Assembly (NCBI RefSeq): GCF_030730925.1
Contig: NZ_JAVAMB010000011.1
Coordinates: 62,001 to 126,000, forward strand
Direction of reading: 5' to 3'
DNA: 64,000 nt
Source of the DNA: Flavobacterium sp. DG2-3
GTDB lineage: Bacteria > Bacteroidota > Bacteroidia > Flavobacteriales > Flavobacteriaceae
Below the pieces are notes generated by a model. The model was given only the letters and a program-made list of their open reading frames with translations. It searched no databases and was not told the DNA's origin. Position 1 is the stretch's first letter, and each line of letters begins with the position of its first letter. Shown here piece by piece: positions 17,945-25,660 of the stretch. A program made the position numbers and the translations under genes.

Positions 17945-19558
17945 ATGAAAATTACAGCCGAAGCATTAAAACAGAAAATAGGACAATCCTTTTTTCCTGC
18001 CGTATTCATCAACGATACCGAAGAAAATATTCAGGAAACCGAACGTTTAATAAAAGAACACAATATTGGCGGATTAACTTTTTTCCACAGCCGCGCAAGC
18101 GCAGCAACCAATTACGAAAGCAAGAAAAAAGTCGTTTTTAATGATGACAGCTACGAAAAAATCAAAGCGCTTATTGCTCGTTATCAAAAAGCCGCTTCTA
18201 CTCCACTTTTAATCAGTATTGATGCCGAATGGGGATTGGCAATGCGTATTGAAAAAACACCTCAATATCCGTACGCAATTACGCTTGGCGCTTTACCTTC
18301 AACCAAATCTAATTTAGTTTACGAAGTTGGAAAACAAATTGGTTTAGATTTAAAAGCTGCCGGAATTCAGTACAATTTATCGCCTTTGGCAGACATCAAT
18401 AATAATCCGAACAATCCAGTAATTGGATATCGCTCTTTTGGTGAAAACAAAGAAAAAGTAGCCGATTTTGCAATTGAATACTTAAAAGGTCAATCAGAAG
18501 TTGGCGTTTTAGGCTGTTTGAAACACTTTCCCGGACATGGAAATACCAATGTAGATTCGCATTTGGGATTACCGGTTTTAAAAGAAACTTTAGAAGAATT
18601 ATTAGAAAACGAATTAGTTCCGTTCATAAAAGGAATTGAAAACAATGTCGATTCGATTATGATCGGTCATTTGGCCGTTCCGAGTTTAAATGATGGAAAA
18701 GATACATCGGCAACTTTATCAAAAGCTGTTATTCAAGATTTATTGAGAGATAAATTAGGTTATGATGGTTTAGTAATTTCTGATGCTTTAAACATGCACA
18801 GCGTTTCGAAATTATACGATGTAAAAGGACAATTAGAATGGGAAGCTTTTAATGCAGGAAATGACGTTTTATGTTTCGCAGAAAATGTTCCAGAAGGAAT
18901 TGAGGCTATTTACAAAAATGCTTCGCCAGATCGTATTTTTGAAAGCTACAACAGAATTATTAAAGCTAAGGAAAAAGCAGGAATTCTATCTGGAGATACT
19001 GCTACTTCGGGCGAGTTAAACTTCGAAAAAACATCAGATTTAAATCTTGAAATTGCTCAAAATGCCATTACAAAAGTCATCGATAACGGAATTTCAGATT
19101 TAGCACTTGAATCTCAAAAAAACAACAAATTAGCTAAACTAAGCTTATATAAAAATACCGACAATACATTTTTCAAAACTTTAAATACACAATTGCCTTC
19201 AGCAGAATTTGCTATTGAAAATCTTGAAAATTCAAACATTCAAGAAACTGAAAGACAACTTGAAAATTTCGATACTATATTGATTGCTTTATTTCCGCCA
19301 AAAGCGAAACCATTGAATAATTTCGAAATTGACAATGAAGTTTTCAATTTGCTTTCAAACTTATTGCAAACCAAAAAATGCATCGTTTACGTTTTCGGAA
19401 ATCCGTATGTTTTGCCTTTAATTCCAAACCTTAAAAAAGCTACAGGGCTTGTAGAAGCGTATCAAGATTTTAAAGAATTTCAAAAAACTGCAGGAATTCA
19501 ATTTTTAGAAAAAAATAGTCTTGAAGGCGGCTTGCCTGTAAACATTGAAATTCAATAA
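17945..19558 (+). CDS. nagZ: Glycoside hydrolase family 3 beta-N-acetylglucosaminidase (NagZ-like)
   Basis: 537 residues with no signal peptide, so probably cytoplasmic. The GH3 barrel covers about residues 1-345, with the NagZ-specific loop KHFPGHGNTNVDSH near residue 195 that supplies the His/Asp acid-base pair, and VISDALNMHS near residue 277 carrying the nucleophile Asp. A C-terminal alpha/beta sandwich (about 360-537) is present, longer than E. coli NagZ (341 aa). It removes GlcNAc from GlcNAc-anhydroMurNAc, giving the substrate of AnmK. It is the last gene of the GHL10-ampG-TPR-GNAT-nagZ operon. Confidence 0.92.
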   Translation: MKITAEALKQKIGQSFFPAVFINDTEENIQETERLIKEHNIGGLTFFHSRASAATNYESKKKVVFNDDSYEKIKALIARYQKAASTPLLISIDAEWGLAMRIEKTPQYPYAITLGALPSTKSNLVYEVGKQIGLDLKAAGIQYNLSPLADINNNPNNPVIGYRSFGENKEKVADFAIEYLKGQSEVGVLGCLKHFPGHGNTNVDSHLGLPVLKETLEELLENELVPFIKGIENNVDSIMIGHLAVPSLNDGKDTSATLSKAVIQDLLRDKLGYDGLVISDALNMHSVSKLYDVKGQLEWEAFNAGNDVLCFAENVPEGIEAIYKNASPDRIFESYNRIIKAKEKAGILSGDTATSGELNFEKTSDLNLEIAQNAITKVIDNGISDLALESQKNNKLAKLSLYKNTDNTFFKTLNTQLPSAEFAIENLENSNIQETERQLENFDTILIALFPPKAKPLNNFEIDNEVFNLLSNLLQTKKCIVYVFGNPYVLPLIPNLKKATGLVEAYQDFKEFQKTAGIQFLEKNSLEGGLPVNIEIQ

Positions 19559-19616
19559 GTTAGAATATTAAATAGTCAAAATTTATCAACTTATAAATTT
19601 TTATAATCACATCTTA

Positions 19617-19648
19617 TTGTAAGAACATGGATTTCTGCCCTACTTTTG
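19617..19648 (+). promoter_or_regulatory. Bacteroidota-type promoter of the peroxiredoxin gene
   Basis: A -7 element TACTTTTG at 19641-19648 fits TAnnTTTG exactly. TTG at 19617-19619 lies 21 bases upstream as the -33 element. Transcription would start near 19655, about 29 bases before the ATG. Confidence 0.6.
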
Positions 19649-19683
19649 CACCAGAAATAAATTTTTAACGTAAAACGAAAAAT

Positions 19684-20322
19684 ATGTCTTTAGTAGGAAA
19701 AAAATTCCCAAGTATTGCAGTAGATGCTATCTCAGAAATGGGTGATAATTTAAAAATCAACATTTTTGAAGAAGCAGTAAACAACAACAAAAAAGTATTA
19801 TTGTTCTGGTACCCAAAAGATTTTACTTTTGTTTGCCCAACTGAATTACACGCCTTTCAAGCTGCATTACCAGAATTTGAAAAAAGAAATACTATCGTAA
19901 TCGGAGCTTCTTGTGATACTAACGAAGTACACTTCGCTTGGTTAAACACTCCAAAAAACAATGGTGGTATCGAAGGTGTAACTTACCCAATCTTAGCAGA
20001 TACAAACCGTAACTTAGCTAACATTTTAGGTATTTTAGATATCGAATCTACAAGCTACAGCGAAGATACTGATTCAGTTATCATCGAAGGATCAAACGTA
20101 ACTTACAGAGCTACTTACCTAATTGACGAAACTGGAAAAATCTTCCACGAAAGTGTTAACGACATGCCATTAGGACGTAACGTAAACGAATACTTAAGAA
20201 TGGTTGACGCTTACACACACATCCAAACTAAAGGTGAAGTTTGTCCTGCAAACTGGGAAGCTGGTAAAGAAGCAATGTCTGCTGACAGACTTAGTACTGC
20301 TGAATACTTAAGCGCAAACTAA
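19684..20322 (+). CDS. 2-Cys peroxiredoxin (AhpC/Prx1 class)
   Basis: 212 residues. It reduces hydrogen peroxide and organic peroxides using a thiol donor. The peroxidatic Cys is in DFTFVCPTELHAF (Cys51) and the resolving Cys in GEVCPANW (Cys187); both are present, so it is a typical dimeric 2-Cys enzyme. Length is as expected for the class. The thioredoxin gene 230 bases downstream is a natural reductant partner. The reading frame is rich in optimal codons, suggesting high expression. Confidence 0.93.
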   Translation: MSLVGKKFPSIAVDAISEMGDNLKINIFEEAVNNNKKVLLFWYPKDFTFVCPTELHAFQAALPEFEKRNTIVIGASCDTNEVHFAWLNTPKNNGGIEGVTYPILADTNRNLANILGILDIESTSYSEDTDSVIIEGSNVTYRATYLIDETGKIFHESVNDMPLGRNVNEYLRMVDAYTHIQTKGEVCPANWEAGKEAMSADRLSTAEYLSAN

Positions 20323-20331
20323 ATTTTTTAA

Positions 20332-20545
20332 GCTTCTAAGCTACTGAGCCTCTAAGGCGCTAAGCTTTTGAAACTTAAAATACAATTCTACAATACAGTC
20401 ATTGGGTTCTAAGATTAACACTTAGAATCTTAGAACCTGGATGACTTTAGATCTCAAAAAATAATTTTAACGTTAAGTCATTTTATGGGCTAAGGGCTAA
20501 AAAACTTAGAACCTTAGTACCTCAGCGGCTTAGCACCTTAAAAAC
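20332..20545. repeat. Palindromic repeat between peroxiredoxin and thioredoxin genes
   Basis: The centre is a perfect 12-bp inverted repeat (GGTTCTAAGATT at 20405-20416, complement 20426-20437). Outside it, imperfect arms near 20330-20370 and 20500-20545 are built from CTAAGG/CTGAGG/CTTAGC words. This is the same family as fragments at 8334-8366 and 37407-37438. It separates the two redox genes but need not stop cotranscription. Confidence 0.65.
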
Positions 20546-20552
20546 AAAAAAC

Positions 20553-20861
20553 ATGTTAATCGACTTAAACGAAGATACGTTAGCAGATTTAGTTGCTAAA
20601 AACGAAAAAGTAGTAGTACAATATTCAGCTTCATGGTGTGGAAATTGCCGTATTATGAAACCAAAATTCAAAAAATTAGCAACAGAAAATGAAGCTATCA
20701 CTTTTGTTTTGGTTGATGCAGAAAATTCTCCTGAATCAAGAAAATTAGCAAACGTAAGCAACCTGCCTACTTTCGCAACTTTCGTAAACGGACAATTGGT
20801 TGGCGAAACGCAAACTAATAAACAAGAAGTTTTAATCGATCTTGTAAACGCAATTGCTTAA
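20553..20861 (+). CDS. Thioredoxin family protein
   Basis: 102 residues, one thioredoxin fold. The active site is SWCGNCRIMKP with Cys29 and Cys32; CGNC differs from the classic CGPC, which usually shifts redox potential. The cis-proline is in NLPTFATF. No signal peptide, so cytoplasmic. It is placed between a 2-Cys peroxiredoxin and the DUF6952-like gene (17 bases downstream), suggesting it recycles the peroxiredoxin. Confidence 0.9.
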   Translation: MLIDLNEDTLADLVAKNEKVVVQYSASWCGNCRIMKPKFKKLATENEAITFVLVDAENSPESRKLANVSNLPTFATFVNGQLVGETQTNKQEVLIDLVNAIA

Positions 20862-20878
20862 TTCATAAACTCCACAAC

Positions 20879-21136
20879 ATGAAATTACCAGTAATAAAGC
20901 ATTTAACACAATTCATCGAAGAAAACGATCAGGATTATATCATTGAAACGATTGAAGTTCTAGAAGCGATGACCGAAATTCCTTCTCTTAAAGACGAAGA
21001 ATTGGACGTAATCGGCGAATTGATCTCCAATATGTACGGCGCCCTTGAAGTTCAAAAATTAGTAGCTCAAGGAACCGACAAAAAAGAAGCTTTAAATACG
21101 TTCATGAAACGTGTTTTAGGTTCTATCGATAAGTAA
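20879..21136 (+). CDS. DUF6952-like small protein
   Basis: 85 residues, acidic and helical, beginning MKLPVIKHLTQFIEENDQDY. I recall this as the DUF6952 family, a small protein conserved in Flavobacteriia next to peroxiredoxin and thioredoxin genes. No catalytic motif is visible. It starts 17 bases after the thioredoxin gene and is followed by a terminator, so it closes the operon. Function unknown. Confidence 0.75.
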   Translation: MKLPVIKHLTQFIEENDQDYIIETIEVLEAMTEIPSLKDEELDVIGELISNMYGALEVQKLVAQGTDKKEALNTFMKRVLGSIDK

Positions 21137-21176
21137 TCGACACCCTCCAAGATTAAATACAAAAAACAAGGCTAAG

Positions 21177-21210
21177 AAAGCGTTTCTACTTTTAGGGACG
21201 CTTTTTTTAG
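21177..21210 (+). terminator. Rho-independent terminator
   Basis: A 7-bp stem AAAGCGT (21177-21183) / ACGCTTT (21198-21204) is followed by more T. It ends the peroxiredoxin-thioredoxin operon, 40 bases after the last stop. Confidence 0.65.
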
Positions 21211-21217
21211 TGCCTAG

Positions 21218-21318
21218 CCCTTAGTTATTAGTTATTAGTCCTTAGTTATTAGTCCTTAGTTATTAGTCCTTAGTAATTGGTCCTTAGTAATTGGTCCTTA
21301 GTAGTTAGTTCTTAGCAA
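21218..21318. repeat. Short tandem repeat, ~14-bp unit
   Basis: About six to seven copies of a TTATTAGTCCTTAG-type unit, drifting to TAATTGGTCCTTAG and TAGTTAGTTCTTAG toward the right end. No coding sense. Copy number could vary by slippage. Confidence 0.8.
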
Positions 21319-21427
21319 GTCTATTTTGTCACCCTGAACGAAGTCGAAGGGCGCAAAGTAGCTCCGCAATCCAAAATCTAAAATCTGCCTTCTAAAATCT
21401 AAAATAATAATTTGGGCGAGCCACCAT

Positions 21428-21476
21428 CCCGATAAAAAGGGAAATTCTTTTTGCGCTTATACCCCTTTTTATCGGG
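21428..21476. repeat. 14-bp inverted repeat in a GC-richer intergenic element
   Basis: CCCGATAAAAAGGG at 21428-21441 is matched by its exact inverse complement at 21463-21476. It lies in a GC-richer segment (about 21410-21540) that contains AGCTGTCGGGCTATCCGCT, resembling the AGCTGTCCGCT element near 8390. It is a dispersed element. Nothing else is seen between 21320 and 21610. Confidence 0.6.
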
Positions 21477-21620
21477 AAGCTGTCGGGCTATCCGCTCCGC
21501 TGCGGCGGACTGCTCCTATCCCTCTCGCGGGACGGTTTCAAAAGATATTTTTATTTCTTTTCGGTGTTATCCTGAAAAGGAAGGATGACAAGATTGTGAA
21601 TCTCTATGCCTTTAAAAGCA

Positions 21621-21660
21621 AAAGCCTCTTAATCGCAAGATTAAAAGGCTTTAGTTTTTT
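21621..21660. terminator. Bidirectional terminator-like hairpin beside tRNA-Ser copy 1
   Basis: A stem AAAGCCTCTTAATC / GATTAAAAGGCTTT (one mismatch) with a GCAA loop. There is a T-run on the plus-strand side and a shorter T-rich flank in the minus direction. It is 35 bases past the 3' end of the first tRNA. Confidence 0.65.
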
Positions 21661-21686
21661 TTAATTTCCTTTGAAATTATTTTCAG

Positions 21687-21771
21687 CGGAGAAAGAGGGA
21701 TTCGAACCCCCGGACCTGTTACAGTCAACAGTTTTCAAGACTGCCGCATTCGACCGCTCTGCCATTTCTCC
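21687..21771 (-). tRNA. tRNA-Ser (anticodon TGA), copy 1
   Basis: 85 bases with an acceptor stem GGAGAAA/TTTCTCC and discriminator G, anticodon loop CTTGAAA (anticodon TGA), a long class-II variable arm typical of serine tRNA, and a T-loop GGTTCGAATCC. CCA is not encoded. It differs from copy 2 by a single base in the variable arm. Transcribed leftward from a TATATTTG -7 element. Confidence 0.95.
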
Positions 21772-21803
21772 AGTATGTCGCAATCGTTATCTGATTGCGA
21801 GTG

Positions 21804-21811
21804 CAAATATA
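21804..21811 (-). promoter_or_regulatory. -7 promoter element of tRNA-Ser copy 1
   Basis: On the minus strand the sequence reads TATATTTG, an exact TAnnTTTG match. It lies 33 bases before the mature tRNA 5' end and has a GTTTTC element at the usual -33 distance. The same element is present before copy 2. Confidence 0.6.
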
Positions 21812-22067
21812 ATGCGTTTTTTCGATTGAGAAAACTTTTTTGAAACTATTTGCAAAGAAAATTACGTGCGTACAAAAAAGAAAATCTGCGATAAAGCTAA
21901 AGGTTTCAAAGTGAAGCAGAAACGGATAAAACGAAATAAAAAAGCCTTACATTTCTTTTTGCAAAATGCTTTATTTTTTTCTTTTAGATGGATAATTTTA
22001 CTTTACAATGAGATTTTAAAGTAACAAATTATGAGATCTACGACATATAAAATAAACCGAAAATAAA

Positions 22068-22268
22068 ATGATGACACTTATAGCAATATTTTTTCCTTGT
22101 ATTTCCTTTGTTTTAAGAGGTAAAATTTTGACAGCATTACTCTGCTTAATTTTACAACTTACTTTAATCGGATGGGTGCCGGCTGCAATATGGGCTGTGA
22201 TATCGCTTCAAAATTCAAGAGCGGACAGACGCAATGAGAAATTGATAAAAGCAATGCGAAATCGATAA
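22068..22268 (+). CDS. YqaE/Pmp3-like small membrane protein
   Basis: 66 residues with two hydrophobic segments (TLIAIFFPCISFVL and ALLCLILQLTLIGWVPAAIWAVISL) and a basic tail. The pattern fits the YqaE/Pmp3 proteolipid family, which is linked to salt and membrane-potential stress. MM at the start leaves two possible initiation codons. It sits alone between the two tRNA-Ser copies, in the opposite direction. Confidence 0.65.
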   Translation: MMTLIAIFFPCISFVLRGKILTALLCLILQLTLIGWVPAAIWAVISLQNSRADRRNEKLIKAMRNR

Positions 22269-22390
22269 TTTAGCTATCTCTTCAAACTACTTCCCTAGCT
22301 TTCCTAAACTTTATTTTGCGATGGCAAATTTCATCCAAAATTCGAAATTAAATGCAAACTCAAAATTTTAAGAAAGTATTAAAAAAAGAA

Positions 22391-22417
22391 AAAACCCTTA
22401 ACTAAGTTAAGGGTTTT
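22391..22417 (-). terminator. Terminator of tRNA-Ser copy 2
   Basis: A perfect 12-bp stem AAAACCCTTAAC / GTTAAGGGTTTT with a 3-base loop, followed in the minus direction by a run of T. It lies 9 bases past the tRNA 3' end. Confidence 0.8.
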
Positions 22418-22425
22418 AAAGTCTG

Positions 22426-22510
22426 CGGAGAAAGAGGGATTCGAACCCCCGGACCTATTACAGTCAACAGTTTTCAAGACTGCCGCATTCGACCGCTCTG
22501 CCATTTCTCC
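22426..22510 (-). tRNA. tRNA-Ser (anticodon TGA), copy 2
   Basis: 85 bases, same cloverleaf and TGA anticodon as copy 1, with one base changed in the variable arm. The ~75 bases upstream (promoter and leader) are also similar to copy 1, so the duplication covered the whole transcription unit. Confidence 0.95.
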
Positions 22511-22542
22511 AGTATGTAGCTCTCATTGTCTGATTGCGGGTG

Positions 22543-22550
22543 CAAATATA
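22543..22550 (-). promoter_or_regulatory. -7 promoter element of tRNA-Ser copy 2
   Basis: TATATTTG on the minus strand, at the same distance from the tRNA as in copy 1. The surrounding TGATTGCGGGTGCAAATATAA is nearly shared with copy 1. Confidence 0.6.
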
Positions 22551-22661
22551 AGACGGTTTTTCGGTTATCAAAACTTTTTTTAGAATTATTTTTGAACTTT
22601 TTTAAAATAATTCTCAAGTGTCTAGTTATCAATATTTCCGAAAATGAGATTTTTTCAAAAA

Positions 22662-23060
22662 TTAATCCAAATCATCCAAAATTGGCGTTGGTTTTTTGTT
22701 TTCGTCAACAGCAACAAACGAAAAAGTTCCAGAAACTACCGTTTCGCGAAGTTCAGAATACATTTGTTCCATAAAAATATCGACATGAATTTTACAGCTT
22801 GTTCTTCCAACGCTGTCCACTTTTGCTACTAATTCAATTAGTGTTCCTGCCGGAATTGCTTTTTTAAAGTCAATCTGACCTGTTGAAATCGTAACTACTT
22901 TCTTACGACTGAAACGCGTAGCGCAGATAAAAGCAACTTCATCCATAAGGTGAAGGGCTGTTCCTCCAAATAAAGTGTCGTAATGATTGGTTGTGCTAGG
23001 GAAAACTGCTTTAAAAATTCGAGTTTCTGATTTTTGAATTCTTTCTTCTACTGTTCCCAT
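22662..23060 (-). CDS. Hotdog-fold acyl-CoA thioesterase
   Basis: 132 residues from the ATG at 23060 (MGTVEERIQ), one base past the ribB stop. A longer frame to 23102 would overlap ribB and is less likely. Hotdog-fold signs: VFPSTTNHYDTLFGGTALHLMDEVAF with the catalytic-region Asn and Asp/Glu on the long central helix, then VVTISTGQIDFKKAIPAGTLIEL. It fits the YciA/BACH acyl-CoA hydrolases that release CoA from fatty acyl-CoA in the cytoplasm. Last gene of the ftsK-lolA-lptF-ribB run. Confidence 0.88.
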   Translation of the reverse strand: MGTVEERIQKSETRIFKAVFPSTTNHYDTLFGGTALHLMDEVAFICATRFSRKKVVTISTGQIDFKKAIPAGTLIELVAKVDSVGRTSCKIHVDIFMEQMYSELRETVVSGTFSFVAVDENKKPTPILDDLD

Positions 23061-23061
23061 A

Positions 23062-24195
23062 TTAATAATTAACGTATTCTGTAATTTCAAGTCCGTATCC
23101 AATCATACCAACTCTTTTTGTTTGCTCTGTATTTGAAACCAATCTGATTTTAGAAATATCTATATCATGAAGAATTTGAGCTCCAATACCATAATCTTTG
23201 CTGTCGATAATAACTTTCGGAGCTTTTAATGTTCCGTTGGCCTGTAAATTTTTAAGCTCAGAAATTCGGTTTAAAAGGTTAACAGCTGTCATGTCTTGAT
23301 TGATGAATATAACAGCGCCTTTTCCGTTCTCATTAATCACTTTAAACATATCGTCTAATTGCTGTTCTGCATTATTAGTCAATGTTCCTAGTAAATCATT
23401 ATTTACTTGAGAAGAGTGAATTCTAGTTAAAATAGGTTCCCCAGAATTCCAAGTTCCTTTAGTTAAGGCAATATGAATCTGTTTATTTGTAGTCTGTTCG
23501 TAAGCTCTTAATCTAAAAGTTCCAAAACGGGTTTCGATATCAAAATCTTCTTTTTTAACAATCAGACTATCGTGCTGCATTCTATATGCGACTAAATCTT
23601 CGATTGAAACTAATTTTAAATCGAATTTTTTAGCCACTTTAATCAATTCTGGCAAACGAGACATTGTTCCGTCTTCGTTCAGAATTTCGCAGATTACTCC
23701 AGCAGGTTTAAACCCAGCTAGACGTGCGAAATCAATTGCGGCTTCAGTGTGTCCGGTTCTTCTTAAAACACCTCCTTGTTTTGCAATTAAAGGAAAAATA
23801 TGTCCAGGACGAGCTAAATCGTGAGGTTTTGTATTGGGATCAACTAAAGACTGAACTGTTTTAGATCTGTCGGCTGCAGAAATACCAGTTGTAACTCCAT
23901 TTCCTTTCAAATCAACAGAAACTGTAAATGCAGTTTCCATGTGATCTGTATTGTTTGTAACCATTGCGCGAAGATCTAATTCTTTGCATCGGCTTTCTGT
24001 AAGTGGCGTACAGATTAATCCGCGTCCGTGGGTGGCCATAAAGTTGATCATTTCTGGAGTTACTTTTTCGGCAGCAGCCAAAAAATCACCTTCGTTTTCG
24101 CGATCTTCATCATCGACTACAATGATTACTTTACCTTGACGGATATCTTCTATAGCTTCCTCAATGGTATTCAGTTGTATTTTTATTGTTGACAT
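23062..24195 (-). CDS. ribB: 3,4-dihydroxy-2-butanone-4-phosphate synthase with degenerate GTP cyclohydrolase II domain
   Basis: 377 residues. Residues ~8-205 are an intact DHBP synthase, which makes the four-carbon unit of riboflavin from ribulose 5-phosphate: DDEDRENEGDF, ATHGRGLIC and RTGHTEAAIDFARLAG are all present. Residues ~215-377 align with GTP cyclohydrolase II (FGTFRLRAYE...) but lack its catalytic parts. The zinc ligands expected at HSECLTGDxxxSxRCDC read HSSQVNNDLLGTLTNNAE, with no cysteines, and RQEGRNIGL is replaced by NQDMTAVNLL. A RibBX-type hybrid with such a dead domain is described in Proteobacteria. A separate active RibA elsewhere is therefore expected. Confidence 0.9.
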   Translation of the reverse strand: MSTIKIQLNTIEEAIEDIRQGKVIIVVDDEDRENEGDFLAAAEKVTPEMINFMATHGRGLICTPLTESRCKELDLRAMVTNNTDHMETAFTVSVDLKGNGVTTGISAADRSKTVQSLVDPNTKPHDLARPGHIFPLIAKQGGVLRRTGHTEAAIDFARLAGFKPAGVICEILNEDGTMSRLPELIKVAKKFDLKLVSIEDLVAYRMQHDSLIVKKEDFDIETRFGTFRLRAYEQTTNKQIHIALTKGTWNSGEPILTRIHSSQVNNDLLGTLTNNAEQQLDDMFKVINENGKGAVIFINQDMTAVNLLNRISELKNLQANGTLKAPKVIIDSKDYGIGAQILHDIDISKIRLVSNTEQTKRVGMIGYGLEITEYVNY

Positions 24196-24200
24196 AATTA

Positions 24201-25652
24201 TTATTGCTTTTGAGCAGGTGAAAACCGCTCAGAAATTTTTTGAAAAAACAGTGAAATCGGCGTTGTTATCGCATCAAAATTAATCAATCCGTTGTCGTTA
24301 GTGGCACGGTAGGTTAATAATACAGCTAACGGCGATAATATGAATGAAGACATCCAAGAGCCTAAAAACGGAGCCATTCCGCCTTCTTGAGACAGCCTTT
24401 TTCCGAAAGTATTGATGAAATGGAATGTAATGAAAATTAAAACAGCAAATACAATAGGGAGTCCAAGTCCTCCTTTTCTAATAATAGCACCTAGCGGAGC
24501 TCCGATAAAGAACATTAAGAAACAGGCAAAAGCAATAACGAATTTCTCATATAATGCATTGTAGTGTTTGTTGATTTCTCGCTGTTTGTCTTTTAGATCT
24601 CGCTGAGTTGTTTCGATCGAATAAATATTACTCGTAATATTGCTTCCAGCCATTTTTAAGATATCTACTTTATCTTTATTTGAATAAATAGACAAAACGT
24701 CGTTTGGAAGCGGTTTCTTTTTAATGTTTTTCTGAGAATCTTTAGCAAATCTTTTAATTCCAACTCTCTGATTAATGTTTTCAGAAAAAGAAGCGATTTC
24801 GTTGTCTAAATTTTTGTTTAATGAGTCTAAAGTATAGCCTAGCTCATTAACATTCAGCATTGCATTTGTTCCTGCAATACTTTCTTTACTGTCATCAACT
24901 TTGTTAAGTTCAGACAAATCGATATTGATGATCTGTTTTTTAAATTTTCCTTTTATAAAAGGCAATTTTGCACGATCCTCATATTTTTTCGGAGTAACGT
25001 CCTGATAGTAATAACCGTCATTTAAAACCAGTTTCAAAATGCTGGATTTCTCATTGCTGACCAATTCGCCGGTTTTAGCTTTAATTACGGTTTTGTTTTC
25101 ACCCATAGTATTGGCCTTTTCGTGAATTGTCACGCCAGCCAGATGATTTCCGTTTTCGCCAGATTTTTTGTTAACCTTAATATTGTAAGTGCCAACATCG
25201 TTAAACTGACCTTCGGCAATAGCCATTGCAGGTTTTGCCTGTGCAATGTTTTTCCTAAAATTGACAAACTTATATTCGGCATACGGAATAACATTGTTTG
25301 CAAACCAAAATGCCACAATACTTAAAACGAAAATAAAAATAATCAAAACTCTCATTGCTCTTTGCAATGATATTCCTGAAGATTTCATGGCTGCAAACTC
25401 GTAATTTTCGGCTAGATTTCCGAAAGTCATAATCGAAGCCAATAACACCGAAAGCGGTAGCACAAGCGGGATAATACGAGGCATAGAAAAAAGCAGGAAT
25501 TTCACGACCAATATTAAGTCGAGATCTTTACCTGCTAGTTCTGATATAAATAGCCATACTGTTTGAAGTATGAATATGAAAAATAAGATTACAAATACCG
25601 TAGTAAATGTAAATAAGAATGTTTTTAATAAGTATTTGTCTAGAATTTTCAA
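24201..25652 (-). CDS. LptF/LptG family (YjgP/YjgQ) LPS export permease
   Basis: 483 residues. Three hydrophobic helices at the N-terminus (LLKTFLFTFTTVFVILFFIFILQ; PLVLPLSVLLASIMTFG; VLIIFIFVLSIVAFWF), a large periplasmic beta-jellyroll-like part (~residues 130-370), and three helices at the C-terminus with FFIGAPLGAIIRKGG. This is the LptF/G layout of the inner-membrane ABC exporter that extracts lipopolysaccharide. F and G cannot be told apart here. Longer than the E. coli proteins (~360 aa) by an insertion in the periplasmic part, common in Bacteroidota. It overlaps no gene but is 5 bases from ribB. Confidence 0.88.
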   Translation of the reverse strand: MKILDKYLLKTFLFTFTTVFVILFFIFILQTVWLFISELAGKDLDLILVVKFLLFSMPRIIPLVLPLSVLLASIMTFGNLAENYEFAAMKSSGISLQRAMRVLIIFIFVLSIVAFWFANNVIPYAEYKFVNFRKNIAQAKPAMAIAEGQFNDVGTYNIKVNKKSGENGNHLAGVTIHEKANTMGENKTVIKAKTGELVSNEKSSILKLVLNDGYYYQDVTPKKYEDRAKLPFIKGKFKKQIINIDLSELNKVDDSKESIAGTNAMLNVNELGYTLDSLNKNLDNEIASFSENINQRVGIKRFAKDSQKNIKKKPLPNDVLSIYSNKDKVDILKMAGSNITSNIYSIETTQRDLKDKQREINKHYNALYEKFVIAFACFLMFFIGAPLGAIIRKGGLGLPIVFAVLIFITFHFINTFGKRLSQEGGMAPFLGSWMSSFILSPLAVLLTYRATNDNGLINFDAITTPISLFFQKISERFSPAQKQ

Positions 25653-25660
25653 CCTTCTGA

